A DNA stretch of 64,000 nucleotides. Source: Stappia taiwanensis (GTDB taxonomy: Bacteria > Pseudomonadota > Alphaproteobacteria > Rhizobiales > Stappiaceae). Numbering within the stretch: position 1 is the first letter of the stretch; each line of letters begins with the position of its first letter. Under the pieces are notes generated by a model, which was not told the origin of the DNA, searched no databases, and saw nothing but the letters and a program-made list of their open reading frames with translations. Positions 1 through 7,793 of the stretch are shown here, piece by piece. The DNA is taken from NCBI RefSeq assembly GCF_014635285.1, contig NZ_BMCR01000008.1, forward strand, positions 124,001 through 188,000. Reading direction: 5' to 3'. The translations under genes were made by a program, and so were the position numbers.

Positions 1-104
1 AGCAGGATCCCCGCCATCACGAAGATGCCGTACATGATCAGCCGGCCAAGCCTGCGGTTGAACGCGTCCACCCAACGGACATAAACCCGCATGACCTCAA
101 GCAT
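1..104 (-). CDS. TRAP transporter small permease (DctQ-like), N-terminal fragment
   Basis: Only the first 34 codons lie in the window; the gene runs off the left edge. The N-terminus has a short basic, amphipathic lead (VRWVDAFNRRLGRLIMYG) followed by the start of a hydrophobic helix, which is how small (DctQ-type) TRAP permease subunits begin. The ATG at 104-102 lies inside the end of the upstream amidohydrolase gene, an 8-base overlap, so the two are translationally coupled in one operon. Known role of the family: the four-helix membrane subunit that works with the large DctM permease and a periplasmic DctP binding protein in sodium-driven solute uptake. The substrate cannot be read from this fragment. 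The family call rests on a short stretch and is moderate. Confidence 0.6.
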   Translation of the reverse strand, partial: MLEVMRVYVRWVDAFNRRLGRLIMYGIFVMAGIL

Positions 105-897
105 GACCGCCCTCCGGCTGACCCGGTGCCGTCAGGTTCTCCAGCGCGAAGGCCAGCGCATCGCCAAGACGCTCCGCCCAAAGGGCTTCGGCCTCGGGGC
201 TGGCGACCTCGTCGTTGCGGATCTCGATCATCACACAGGGAAGTCCGCGCCCTTCGCCGTGGCGGCCAACCGTGTAATAGACCCCGTCAGCGGGCGAATA
301 GGGCACATTGTCGCCGGGCATCGTCGCCGGATCGGCGGCAAGCGCGGTCAGGATCGGCTCGGCAAGACGCCGGTCGGTATCGGACAGGATGCCGATCGGC
401 CAGGGCCGGGAGACCCCCTTGTAGATCGGCGTGAAACTGTGGATCGACACCACCGCCGTCGGCAGTCCAGCCTCGGCGCGGGCGTCCAGCAACTCGGTGA
501 TGGTCCGATGAAACGGGGTGTGCACCAGATCAATGCGCGCCTGCCGATCCGCCGGTGACAGGCCGCGATTGCCGGGCACCTCGGTGGTCTCGCTCACCTC
601 CGGGATCAGGTCGGCGGCGGCGGGATCGCGGTTGCAGTCCAGAACCAGCCGCGACAGATCCGGGTAGACCAGCGGCGCATCGAACAGAGCGCTGAGGTGC
701 CGCGACACGCCCAGCGCGCCCGGGTCCCAGGCGATGTGCGCGCGGCGCGCGGCCTCATCGAGGCCAAGCCCGCCGAATTCCGCCGGCAGGACATTGGAGG
801 CATGGTCGCACAGAAACACGAACGGCCCGAGGCCCTCCGCGTTTTCCGTGACGACGACCGAAGGCACGCCCCCCCGCGTTTCAGCTTGCTGCTGCAT
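97..897 (-). CDS. N-formylglutamate amidohydrolase family protein
   Basis: A 266-residue protein of the N-formylglutamate amidohydrolase (HutG-type) family, which hydrolyses N-formyl amino acids to formate and the free amino acid. Family motifs visible are CDHASN near residue 31, SIHSFTP in the middle and IEIRND near the C-terminus, supplying conserved His, Asp and Glu residues expected to bind metal. No histidine-utilisation genes (hutH, hutU, hutI, hutF) are nearby. Instead it is coupled to a TRAP permease gene downstream and faces a divergent RpiR regulator, so it more likely acts on an imported N-formyl or related compound than in histidine breakdown. No signal peptide, so cytoplasmic. 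The family is clear; the substrate is inferred. Confidence 0.85.
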   Translation of the reverse strand: MQQQAETRGGVPSVVVTENAEGLGPFVFLCDHASNVLPAEFGGLGLDEAARRAHIAWDPGALGVSRHLSALFDAPLVYPDLSRLVLDCNRDPAAADLIPEVSETTEVPGNRGLSPADRQARIDLVHTPFHRTITELLDARAEAGLPTAVVSIHSFTPIYKGVSRPWPIGILSDTDRRLAEPILTALAADPATMPGDNVPYSPADGVYYTVGRHGEGRGLPCVMIEIRNDEVASPEAEALWAERLGDALAFALENLTAPGQPEGGHA

Positions 898-940
898 CCC
901 TCTCCCCCCGAAGCGTCCGGTCGATGGCGTCTGTTTATTT

Positions 941-977
941 TGTTACAGAATTGCACCATCACCGTTCTTCTGTAATA
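941..977. promoter_or_regulatory. Inverted repeat between amidohydrolase and RpiR genes (candidate RpiR operator)
   Basis: TTACAGAA at 943-950 and TTCTGTAA at 968-975 are perfect inverted copies, separated by 17 bases. Extending each arm outwards to ten bases gives a single mismatch (TGTTACAGAA against the reverse complement of TTCTGTAATA). The element lies in the 139-base divergent region between the amidohydrolase/TRAP operon and the rpiR-like gene, where a local regulator would be expected to bind. RpiR-family proteins bind as dimers of HTH domains to TGTAA/TTACA-rich palindromes, which agrees with the arm sequence. Assignment to this regulator is inferred from position. Confidence 0.6.
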
Positions 978-1036
978 TCTGATACACAGATTGCCGGGAT
1001 GTCAAATGGATTCCGGAAGCAGGAGCGAACCGGGCG

Positions 1037-1966
1037 ATGCCTCAGTCCCTGGCGGAGGAAATCCGCAACCGACTGTCCGAATTCACCACCACCGAGCGGC
1101 GGGCGGCGTTGGCGTTGCTTGCCAATTATCCTGTGCTCGGGCTCGGCACGGTGGCCCAGTTTGCCCGGGCGGCGGGGGTCAGCTCCCCCACCATCCTGCG
1201 TTTTGCCGCGCGCATCGGCTTTTCCAGCTACCCGGCCTTGCAAGCGCGGCTGCGCAGCGAACTGGAAGACCAGATCAACTCGCCACTGGCGCGGGTCAAG
1301 GGCGGCCAGAAAGCGGGCGACGCCGGAATTTCCACCATCGCCGAGGCCTGTCTTACCAACATTCGCGAGACCTTTCGCCACCTGCCAGCCTCCGAGATGG
1401 AGGCAGTGGCGGCGCTCCTGGCCGACGAACGGCGCGGGCTTTTTCTGCTCGGCGGGCGGTTCACCGATGCCCTGGCGCGTTACATGGGCGCGCATCTGCG
1501 TATCCTGCGCCGCGGTGTCACGCATATCGCCGGACAGGAAGGCAACTGGCGCGATTTTCTCATCGACATGGGACGGCGCGACATTCTGGTGGTGTTCGAT
1601 ATCCGCCGCTATCAGGCGGACCTTGCCCGGCTCGCTACGGCGGCGGCGGAGCGCGGCGTCACCATCATCCTGATCACCGACAGCTGGCTGTCGCCGATCG
1701 CCAGCGTGGCGACGCATGTGCTGCCGGCGCGGGTCTCGGTGCCCTCGCCCTGGGATTCCACCGCCGCGCTGATGACAATCGCCGAGGCGCTGGTGGCCGG
1801 CGTCACCAACGCCGATCCGGAGCGGGCGGAACGGCGCATGGCCATGCTCGAAGCCTATCGCGACGACAGCGATCCCGCCCGGCCGCAGCAGCCGGACGCA
1901 GGAGAAGACAGGCCAGCCCCCCTCAAGTCGCCGGATCCACAAGCAGATCGCCCCGAGCGCTCCTGA
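1037..1966 (+). CDS. MurR/RpiR family transcriptional regulator
   Basis: A 309-residue RpiR-type regulator. Residues 1-75 form the family's N-terminal helix-turn-helix domain (AGVSSPTILRFAARIGF near residues 46-62 is the recognition region). Residues about 125-265 form a SIS domain of the sugar-isomerase fold, containing LFLLGGRFTDALARY and a VVFDIRRYQ segment where a ligand would bind. In this family the SIS domain usually senses a phosphosugar or other metabolite. It is divergent from the N-formylglutamate amidohydrolase/TRAP genes and is probably their regulator. Its last 44 bases overlap the convergent pcaQ gene tail to tail. The C-terminus after about residue 275 is a Pro/Ala/Arg-rich, low-complexity tail. 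Confidence 0.85.
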   Translation: MPQSLAEEIRNRLSEFTTTERRAALALLANYPVLGLGTVAQFARAAGVSSPTILRFAARIGFSSYPALQARLRSELEDQINSPLARVKGGQKAGDAGISTIAEACLTNIRETFRHLPASEMEAVAALLADERRGLFLLGGRFTDALARYMGAHLRILRRGVTHIAGQEGNWRDFLIDMGRRDILVVFDIRRYQADLARLATAAAERGVTIILITDSWLSPIASVATHVLPARVSVPSPWDSTAALMTIAEALVAGVTNADPERAERRMAMLEAYRDDSDPARPQQPDAGEDRPAPLKSPDPQADRPERS

Positions 1967-2864
1967 CCGCTGCGCGCAGCGCGCCGACGAAACGCAAAAG
2001 GTCCGGCGATCCCGCTTCTTCGGCCCGGGTCGACAGGCCGACCGGGCCAAGGGTGATACGGGTGTCCACCGGCAGCTCGGCAAGCGTGCCCTCGGCCAGG
2101 TCGTTGGCCACCACCCCTTGCGAGATGATCCAGACCGCATCGGACGACCGGACGAAGGCCCGGCCGAAAGCGTTGGAGACCGTCTCCACCCGGCGCGGCA
2201 GTCGGCCGATACCATTGGCCACCACCAACCGTTCCACCAGCGGTCGGATCGCCGCCGCCGCGCTGGGGTACAGCACGATGTAGTCCGGCAGGCGGGCGAG
2301 ATCGGGCTGGGCCAGCAGCGGATGGCCGGGCCGGACCACCAACGACACCTGTTCGGAGTAGAGCTGGACGAAACTCAGCCCCTGCATCGCCTCCGGATTG
2401 CCGAGCCGGCCGATCACCGCCTCCAGCGCGCCGGTGCGGAGCTGATCGAGCAAATGTCCATTCGGCCCGGTGACGATATCGAGGGTCGCTCCCTGGCCGC
2501 GCTCCAGATAAAGCGCTACCGCCCGCGGGATCACGCTGGCGGCCACGCTCGGCAAGGCACCGATGCGGATCAGCGTCTCTCCGCCCATCGCTGCCTGCTC
2601 CAGCCCGTCGATCCCCTGGCGCAGTGCCGCCACCGACAAGCTGGCGTAGTGACGGAAGATCTCCCCTTCCGCCGTCAGCGCCACCCCGGCCCGGCCCCGC
2701 TCCATCAAGGTCACGCCGAGGCGCTCCTCCAGCTCCTTCAGCGTCCTGGAAATCGCCGGCTGGGTCACGGACAGCGCGGCGGCCGCCTCGGTCAGGCTGA
2801 GGCGCCGGGCGATTTCCAGAAAGGCGGTCAAGTGCCGCAGCTTGATCCCGGCGTCGACCTGCAT
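1923..2864 (-). CDS. pcaQ: LysR-family activator of the protocatechuate genes (PcaQ)
   Basis: A 313-residue LysR-type regulator: winged HTH at residues about 8-65 (LSLTEAAAALSVTQPAISRTLKELE) and a periplasmic-binding-fold effector domain from about residue 95. The start is taken at the ATG at 2864, preceded by AAAGGAG; longer open sequence upstream lacks a ribosome-binding site. It faces the pcaDCHGB genes across a 101-base region, the standard arrangement for PcaQ, which in Agrobacterium and Sinorhizobium activates the pca genes in response to beta-carboxy-muconate and gamma-carboxy-muconolactone. The name rests on both sequence type and context. It overlaps the 3' end of the convergent rpiR-like gene by 44 bases. 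Confidence 0.85.
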   Translation of the reverse strand: MQVDAGIKLRHLTAFLEIARRLSLTEAAAALSVTQPAISRTLKELEERLGVTLMERGRAGVALTAEGEIFRHYASLSVAALRQGIDGLEQAAMGGETLIRIGALPSVAASVIPRAVALYLERGQGATLDIVTGPNGHLLDQLRTGALEAVIGRLGNPEAMQGLSFVQLYSEQVSLVVRPGHPLLAQPDLARLPDYIVLYPSAAAAIRPLVERLVVANGIGRLPRRVETVSNAFGRAFVRSSDAVWIISQGVVANDLAEGTLAELPVDTRITLGPVGLSTRAEEAGSPDLLRFVGALRAAVRSARGDLLVDPAT

Positions 2865-2898
2865 GGACGCTCCTTTGGTTATGAAACTGCCGATATTT

Positions 2899-2926
2899 CT
2901 CATTTTACATTACCATTTCAAATGAG
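2899..2926. promoter_or_regulatory. Inverted repeat in the pcaQ-pcaD intergenic region (candidate PcaQ site)
   Basis: CTCATTT at 2899-2905 and AAATGAG at 2920-2926 are perfect 7-base inverted arms with 14 bases between. Inside the right half lies a second compact palindrome, CATTT-C-AAATG (2914-2924). The region is AT-rich against a GC-rich background and lies midway between the divergent pcaQ and pcaD starts. It does not match the ATAACC-N4-GGTTAA box known for rhizobial PcaQ, so it is a candidate by position and symmetry only. Confidence 0.5.
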
Positions 2927-2965
2927 CATGGTGACCCTGAGGCCGGCAAGGACAAGGGGAAAACG

Positions 2966-3766
2966 GTGAGAGCGATACGGCACGACAACCGGGTGCTGCA
3001 CGCAATGTTGCGTCCGGGCAGCGGCGACGAACCTTGCCCCACTGTCGTCTTTTCCAATTCCCTCGGCACGGACCTGCGCATCTGGGATCGGGTGATCGCC
3101 GCCCTGCCCTCCGACTGGCACCTCCTGCGCTACGACACCGCCGGCCATGGCCTGTCGTCAGGCGGTACCAGCCTGTCGATCGAGGACCATGGCGCGGATC
3201 TGGTGGCCCTGGTGGATGCCTTTGACATCGACCGGGCCGTGATCGTCGGCCTGTCGGTCGGCGGGCTGATCGCCCAGAGCGTGGCGCTCGCCCGGCCCGA
3301 GCGGGTCGCCGGCCTTGTCCTCAGCAACACCGCCGCGCGGATCGGCACCCCCGATCTGTGGTCCCAGCGCATCGCGGCGATTGCCGAAGGCGGTATGGCG
3401 GCGATTGCCGATGGGATCATGGAGCGCTGGTTCTCCGCCCGGTTTCGCCGCGAGTGCCCCGACGATCTCGCCCTGTGTCGCACCATGCTGGCACACACCC
3501 CGGTGGACGGGTACACGGCGCTGGCGGCGGCGATCCGCGATGCGGATTTTCGCCCCCACGCCAGCCGGATCACAGCTCCCACCTTGTGCATCGGCGCCAG
3601 CGATGACGCGGCCACGCCGCCAGATGCGATGCGCGCGCTCGCCGGGCTGATCCCCGGCGCGGTGTATCAGGAGCTTTCCGGCCCCGGCCATCTGCCCTGC
3701 ATCGAGGCGCCGGAGGCCATGGCCGGGCTGATCCGCGCCTTCATCGACAGCAAGGTGTCCGCATGA
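2966..3766 (+). CDS. pcaD: 3-oxoadipate enol-lactonase (PcaD)
   Basis: A 266-residue alpha/beta hydrolase that opens beta-ketoadipate enol-lactone to 3-oxoadipate, the last step of the upper protocatechuate branch. The nucleophile elbow GLSVGG puts the catalytic Ser at residue 97. The acid is the Asp in the GASDD segment and the base the His in GPGHLPC. An oxyanion-hole segment (FSNSLGTDLRIW) lies at residues 29-40. Translation starts at a GTG (2966) behind AAGGGGA. It is first of five pca genes transcribed together, and its stop overlaps the pcaC start as ATGA. Cytoplasmic enzyme. Confidence 0.92.
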   Translation: MRAIRHDNRVLHAMLRPGSGDEPCPTVVFSNSLGTDLRIWDRVIAALPSDWHLLRYDTAGHGLSSGGTSLSIEDHGADLVALVDAFDIDRAVIVGLSVGGLIAQSVALARPERVAGLVLSNTAARIGTPDLWSQRIAAIAEGGMAAIADGIMERWFSARFRRECPDDLALCRTMLAHTPVDGYTALAAAIRDADFRPHASRITAPTLCIGASDDAATPPDAMRALAGLIPGAVYQELSGPGHLPCIEAPEAMAGLIRAFIDSKVSA

Positions 3767-4188
3767 CCATGACCCGCAAAGACATTGGCCTTGCCACCCG
3801 GCGCGCCGTCCTGGGCGATGCGCATGTGGCGCGGGCACAAGAGGCCACGACGGCCTTCGACGCCCCGTTTCAGGATCTCATCGCCGAAGGGGCCTGGGGC
3901 CGCGTCTGGACCAGCGAGGCGATCAGCCGGCGGGAGCGGTCGATGCTGACCATTGCGCTGCTTGCCGCGCTCGGCCATGACGAGGAGCTGGCCATGCATT
4001 GCCGGGCGACAGTACGCACCGGCGCCAGCGCGGAGGATGTGCGCGAGGCGCTGATGCATGTGGCAATCTATGCCGGGGTGCCGGCGGCCAACCGGGCGCT
4101 GAAGATCGCCAAGGCGGTCTTTGCCGAGATGGCGGCGGACACGGACCAGACGGACAGCGAAAAGGGTGGGGACCATGACAAGGGCTGA
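3763..4188 (+). CDS. pcaC: 4-carboxymuconolactone decarboxylase (PcaC)
   Basis: A 141-residue CMD/AhpD-fold protein that decarboxylates gamma-carboxy-muconolactone to beta-ketoadipate enol-lactone. Length and the typical segments RERSMLTIALLAALGHDEELAMH and EVREALMHVAIYAGVPAANRA-like C-terminal helix match stand-alone PcaC rather than the PcaL fusion with PcaD seen in actinomycetes. The start ATG overlaps the pcaD stop by four bases, and the 3' end overlaps the pcaH start by 14 bases, so expression is tightly coupled. It has no CxxC redox motif, as expected for a decarboxylase rather than an AhpD peroxidase. Confidence 0.92.
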   Translation: MTMTRKDIGLATRRAVLGDAHVARAQEATTAFDAPFQDLIAEGAWGRVWTSEAISRRERSMLTIALLAALGHDEELAMHCRATVRTGASAEDVREALMHVAIYAGVPAANRALKIAKAVFAEMAADTDQTDSEKGGDHDKG

Positions 4189-4897
4189 TTTTTACCGGCG
4201 CGACCGCAGCCAACATCCGGTGCCGCTCTCGCCCGGCTACAAGAGCACGGTGCTGCGCGCGCCGCTGCGGCCGCTGCATTCGGTGGAACAGTCTGCGCTG
4301 GAGCGCAGCGGCCCGGCCCTTGGCAACACGGCGCTCGGCCCGCTCGACCATGACCTGATCCGCAATGCGGCCCAGGGTGGCGACGCCCTCGGCGAGCGCA
4401 TCTATGTGTTCGGCCAGGTGCTGGACGAGAACGCCCGTCCGGTGCCGAACGCACTGATCGAGATCTGGCAGGCCAATGCCGCCGGGCGCTATGCCCATGT
4501 GAAGGATGGCTATCTGGCACCGCTCGATCCGAATTTCTCCGGCTGCGGCCGCTGCGTCAGCGATGGCGAGGGCCGCTATCTGTTCCGCACCATCAAGCCC
4601 GGCCCCTATCCCTGGCCGAACAACGGCTCCGACTGGCGCCCGGCGCATATCCATCTGTCGATCTTCGGCGAGGCCTTCGCCCAGCGGCTGGTTACCCAGC
4701 TTTACTTCGAGGGCGATCCGCTGATCCCGCTCTGCCCGATCGTCAACACCATCCCCGATCCGGCGGCCATCGACCGGCTGGTGGCGCGACTCGACATGCG
4801 CAATCAGGAGCCGTTCGACTGCCTCGCCTATCGCTTCGACATCGTCTTGCGCGGCCGGCGCCAGACCCATTTCGAAACCCGGCCGGAGGGCGCATGA
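4175..4897 (+). CDS. pcaH: Protocatechuate 3,4-dioxygenase beta subunit (PcaH)
   Basis: A 240-residue catalytic subunit of the non-haem Fe(III) intradiol dioxygenase that cleaves protocatechuate to 3-carboxy-cis,cis-muconate. The four iron ligands are recognisable: Tyr106 (GRYAH), Tyr145 (GPYPW), His158 and His160 (AHIHLS). The segment LAPLDPNFSGCGRC and the C-terminal CLAYRFDIVLRGRR are near-invariant in PcaH. The start at 4175 is chosen because AAAGGGTGGGG stands just upstream and the family begins close to this residue. It overlaps pcaC (14 bases) and pcaG (4 bases). Confidence 0.95.
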   Translation: MTRADFYRRDRSQHPVPLSPGYKSTVLRAPLRPLHSVEQSALERSGPALGNTALGPLDHDLIRNAAQGGDALGERIYVFGQVLDENARPVPNALIEIWQANAAGRYAHVKDGYLAPLDPNFSGCGRCVSDGEGRYLFRTIKPGPYPWPNNGSDWRPAHIHLSIFGEAFAQRLVTQLYFEGDPLIPLCPIVNTIPDPAAIDRLVARLDMRNQEPFDCLAYRFDIVLRGRRQTHFETRPEGA

Positions 4898-5445
4898 TGA
4901 TCGACAGGCTCAAGGAAACCCCGTCCCAGACCGCCGGCCCCTATGTGCATATCGGCACGGCGCCGCAGAGCATCGGCCGGCCGCCGCTGGCCGGGCAGCC
5001 GGGGCCGCGCGTCGAGGCCGAAGGCGAGCGGATCGTCATCGAGGGTACCGTTTTCGATGGCGCCGGCGCGCCGCTGCGCGATGCCATGCTGGAAATCTGG
5101 CAGGCGGACAACTCGGGAAGGGTCGGCGCAAATGGCCTGTTCGCCCGCTGCCTGGCCGATTTCGACACGGGGCGCTATCGCTTCGAGACCGTGCGGCCCG
5201 GCCCGCACCGGGAGGGACAGCCCGCCCATGTGGCCTTGCTGATCTTCGCGCGCGGCATCAACCTGCATCTGCACACCCGCATCCACTTCCCCGAGGACCG
5301 GGAGCGCGTCGTCGCAGACCCGGACCTGCGCCGGCTGGAGCCTGAGGCGCGCGAGACGCTGATCGCCACCCAGGAAGCGCCGGGACACTACCGGTTCGAC
5401 ATCCATCTTCAGGGCGCGAACGAAACCGTTTTCTTCGACATCTGA
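4894..5445 (+). CDS. pcaG: Protocatechuate 3,4-dioxygenase alpha subunit (PcaG)
   Basis: A 183-residue structural partner of PcaH with the same beta-sandwich fold. It begins with the typical ETPSQTAGPYVHIG segment and contains LEIWQADNSGR in the position equivalent to the PcaH core, but it lacks the Tyr/Tyr/His/His iron set, as known for alpha subunits. The two Met codons in tandem at 4894 and 4897 leave the exact start open by one residue. The ATG overlaps the pcaH stop. Alpha and beta subunits form the heteromeric (alpha-beta-Fe) enzyme in the cytoplasm. Confidence 0.94.
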   Translation: MMIDRLKETPSQTAGPYVHIGTAPQSIGRPPLAGQPGPRVEAEGERIVIEGTVFDGAGAPLRDAMLEIWQADNSGRVGANGLFARCLADFDTGRYRFETVRPGPHREGQPAHVALLIFARGINLHLHTRIHFPEDRERVVADPDLRRLEPEARETLIATQEAPGHYRFDIHLQGANETVFFDI

Positions 5446-5479
5446 CCGGGAAGCCCGCAACCGGGCAGGAGCCGCCGCC

Positions 5480-6814
5480 ATGACATCCTTCACCTCGCCG
5501 CTCTACCGCGACCTGTTCGGCGATCCGGAGACGGCAACGCTTCTGGACCCGGCAGCAGAGCTCACCGCCATGATCGAGGTGGAGCGGGCGCTGGCCCGGG
5601 CTCAGGCCCGCTGCGGCATGATCCCGGAGGCCGCCGGCGCGGCGATTGACAGCCAGCTCAAGACCTATCTTCCCAACCCGGCGGACCTTGCCACCGGCAC
5701 GGCCTCCGCCGGGGTCGCGGTGCCGGCCCTTGTCGCCGTCCTACGCGACCATCTGGGCGCCCCCGGCGCGGATTACCTGCATTTCGGCGCCACCTCCCAG
5801 GATATTGTCGACAGCGCCCTGATGCTGCGCTGTGCCCGGCTGCTTGCCCTTTACGAAACCCGGCTGGAAACGCTGATCGCCGCGCTCACCGGGCTGGCGC
5901 GCGCTCACGCCGGCACAGGGATGGCCGGACGCACCCGCACCCAGACGTCAACGCCGATCAGCTTCGGCCTGCGCGCCGCCAACTGGGCCCGCCCGCTGGC
6001 CATCGCGCTTGCCCGGCTGCGCTATCTGCGGCGCGCCGGCCTGCCGGTGCAGCTTGGCGGCGCCTCGGGTGACCGCTCGATCCTTGGCCGCGACGGGCGC
6101 CAGATCGCCGATGCCCTCGCGGCCGAGCTTGGTCTTGCCCCGTCCGCCCCCTGGATGACCGACCGGCATCCCATCGGCGACATTGCCCATGTGCTTTCGT
6201 CCCTTTGCACCGCGCTCGGCAAGATCGGCGCGGATGTGCTGATCGCCAGTCGGTCCGAGATTGGCGAGATCCGGCTTGAGGGGGCAGGCGGCTCCTCGAC
6301 CATGCCGCAGAAACAGAACCCGGTGGCGGCGGAAGCGGTGATTGCGCTGGCGCGCACGGCCTCGGGACTGGCAAGCCTGATCGGCACAAACGGCATTCAC
6401 GCGGAAGAACGCGATGGCGCCGGCTGGATGGAAGAGTGGCTGGTGCTGCCGCAGCTTTTTGCCGCCAGCGGCGCGACCCTCTTGCGCGCCGGTGAGCTCA
6501 TCGCCGCGCTGCGCCCGGCGCCAGAGGCCATGACGGCGACGCTGGAAGCAAGCGGCGGGCAGCTTCTGGCCGAACGGCTGTCCTTCGCCCTGCTGCCGCA
6601 TCTGGGACGCGCGGGCGCACAGGCGCTGGTCAAGCGGGCGGCGGTGACCGCACGCGCCGAGGGGACGCCGCTAGCAGCAGTGGTCAAGGCTCTCAGCGAC
6701 GCTCCGCTCGACTGGGCCACGCTCGCCGATGAAGCCGCAGGGCTTCAAGCCGCCGCCGCCATGACCGAGGAGATCCTGGCCGAGATCGACGCCACGCTGG
6801 CGGATGAAACCTAG
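5480..6814 (+). CDS. pcaB: 3-carboxy-cis,cis-muconate cycloisomerase (PcaB)
   Basis: A 444-residue member of the fumarase/aspartase superfamily that lactonises 3-carboxy-cis,cis-muconate to gamma-carboxy-muconolactone. The superfamily signature GSSTMPQKQNP is near residue 270, and the TGTASAGVAV and HFGATSQDIVDSA segments near residues 75 and 115 supply other active-site parts. It is last in the pca unit, 34 bases after pcaG. With PcaH/G, PcaC and PcaD the window carries every step from protocatechuate to 3-oxoadipate. The lower genes (pcaI, pcaJ, pcaF) and 4-hydroxybenzoate hydroxylase (pobA) are not in the window. Confidence 0.94.
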   Translation: MTSFTSPLYRDLFGDPETATLLDPAAELTAMIEVERALARAQARCGMIPEAAGAAIDSQLKTYLPNPADLATGTASAGVAVPALVAVLRDHLGAPGADYLHFGATSQDIVDSALMLRCARLLALYETRLETLIAALTGLARAHAGTGMAGRTRTQTSTPISFGLRAANWARPLAIALARLRYLRRAGLPVQLGGASGDRSILGRDGRQIADALAAELGLAPSAPWMTDRHPIGDIAHVLSSLCTALGKIGADVLIASRSEIGEIRLEGAGGSSTMPQKQNPVAAEAVIALARTASGLASLIGTNGIHAEERDGAGWMEEWLVLPQLFAASGATLLRAGELIAALRPAPEAMTATLEASGGQLLAERLSFALLPHLGRAGAQALVKRAAVTARAEGTPLAAVVKALSDAPLDWATLADEAAGLQAAAAMTEEILAEIDATLADET

Positions 6815-6821
6815 GGTCGTG

Positions 6822-6841
6822 GCGGCGGGTTTCCCCGCCGC
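6822..6841. terminator. Stem-loop between convergent pcaB and ABC permease genes
   Basis: GCGGCGGG (6822-6829), a TTTC tetraloop and CCCGCCGC (6834-6841) form a perfect 8-base GC stem only a few bases after the pcaB stop and before the stop of the oppositely directed permease gene. There is no clear U-run on either side, so it may serve both transcripts as a weak terminator or 3'-end protector. Confidence 0.55.
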
Positions 6842-6848
6842 GCATCGC

Positions 6849-7793
6849 TTACCTCTGGCCGCGGAAATATGGCTTCAGCATTGCCCTTGGATAGTCCGCC
6901 TTGCGGGCGACCACCACCAGCGCGGCAATCGACAATAGATAAGGCATCATCAGGAACACCTGACCGGGGATGACGCTCCCCACCTCTGTCTGCAGCCGCA
7001 CCTGGAAGGCATCGAAGGCGCCGAAGAGCAGCGCGCCGATCAGCGCCTTGCCCGGCCGCCAGGACGCGAAGACCGTGAGTGCGATGCAGATCCAGCCACG
7101 GCCGTTGACCATGCCGAAGAAGAACGCATCGAAGGCGGACATGGTGAGAAACGCCCCACCCAGCGCCATCAGCGCCGAGCCGGCGACCACGGTTCCCATG
7201 CGCAGCAGCGTCACCGACAGGCCCTGCGCCTCGATCGCCGAGGGGTTGTCGCCGACGGCACGAATGGCAAGGCCGAGCGGCGTGCGGTAGAGCACGAAGG
7301 CGACCACGACGACGAATGCCAGCGCCAGGAAAGTCAGCGGTGTTTGCTGAAACAGCGCCGGGCCGAGAAATGGCAGGTCCGACAGATAGGGAATGTCGAC
7401 CGGCTGGAACGCCTCGATGCGCGGCGGCGAGGACACATCCGGCAAGGCGGTGCGGTAGGTGTAATAGCTCAGACTGGTGGCGAACAGGGTGACGCCAATG
7501 CCGGAGACATGCTGCGACAGGCCGAGCGGCACGGTGAGGATGGCATGGACGAGCCCGAAGGCGGCACCGGCAAGCGCGGCCACCAGCACCCCGCCCCAGA
7601 GCCCGGCGCCGAGCCAGACGGCCATCCAGCCAGCCATCGCCCCCGCGGTGAAGATGCCCTCGATGCCAAGGTTGAGGACGCCGGCCCGCTCGCACAACAG
7701 CGCGCCGAGCACGCCAAAGATCAGCGGCGTGGCGATGCGCAGCGCCGCCGCCCAGAAATTCGCCGTCAGCAGGATCTCGAGAATGTCGCTCAT
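6849..7793 (-). CDS. BMP-type (nucleoside-like) ABC transporter permease, second subunit
   Basis: A 314-residue integral membrane protein of the branched-chain/nucleoside-type permease superfamily, with about eight to nine hydrophobic segments. The segments CERAGVLNLGIEGIFTAGA and ALTVFASWRPGKALIGALLFGAFDAFQ are typical of the YufQ/NupQ type paired with BMP binding proteins. Such transporters carry purine nucleosides or related bases. Its start overlaps the preceding permease gene by four bases. It is the last gene of the four-gene importer and converges with pcaB. Confidence 0.88.
   Translation of the reverse strand: MSDILEILLTANFWAAALRIATPLIFGVLGALLCERAGVLNLGIEGIFTAGAMAGWMAVWLGAGLWGGVLVAALAGAAFGLVHAILTVPLGLSQHVSGIGVTLFATSLSYYTYRTALPDVSSPPRIEAFQPVDIPYLSDLPFLGPALFQQTPLTFLALAFVVVVAFVLYRTPLGLAIRAVGDNPSAIEAQGLSVTLLRMGTVVAGSALMALGGAFLTMSAFDAFFFGMVNGRGWICIALTVFASWRPGKALIGALLFGAFDAFQVRLQTEVGSVIPGQVFLMMPYLLSIAALVVVARKADYPRAMLKPYFRGQR

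Noticed and set aside
97-897. Member of a histidine-utilisation (hut) operon
   Set aside because: No hutH, hutU, hutI, hutF or hutC is nearby; the neighbours are a TRAP permease and an RpiR regulator.
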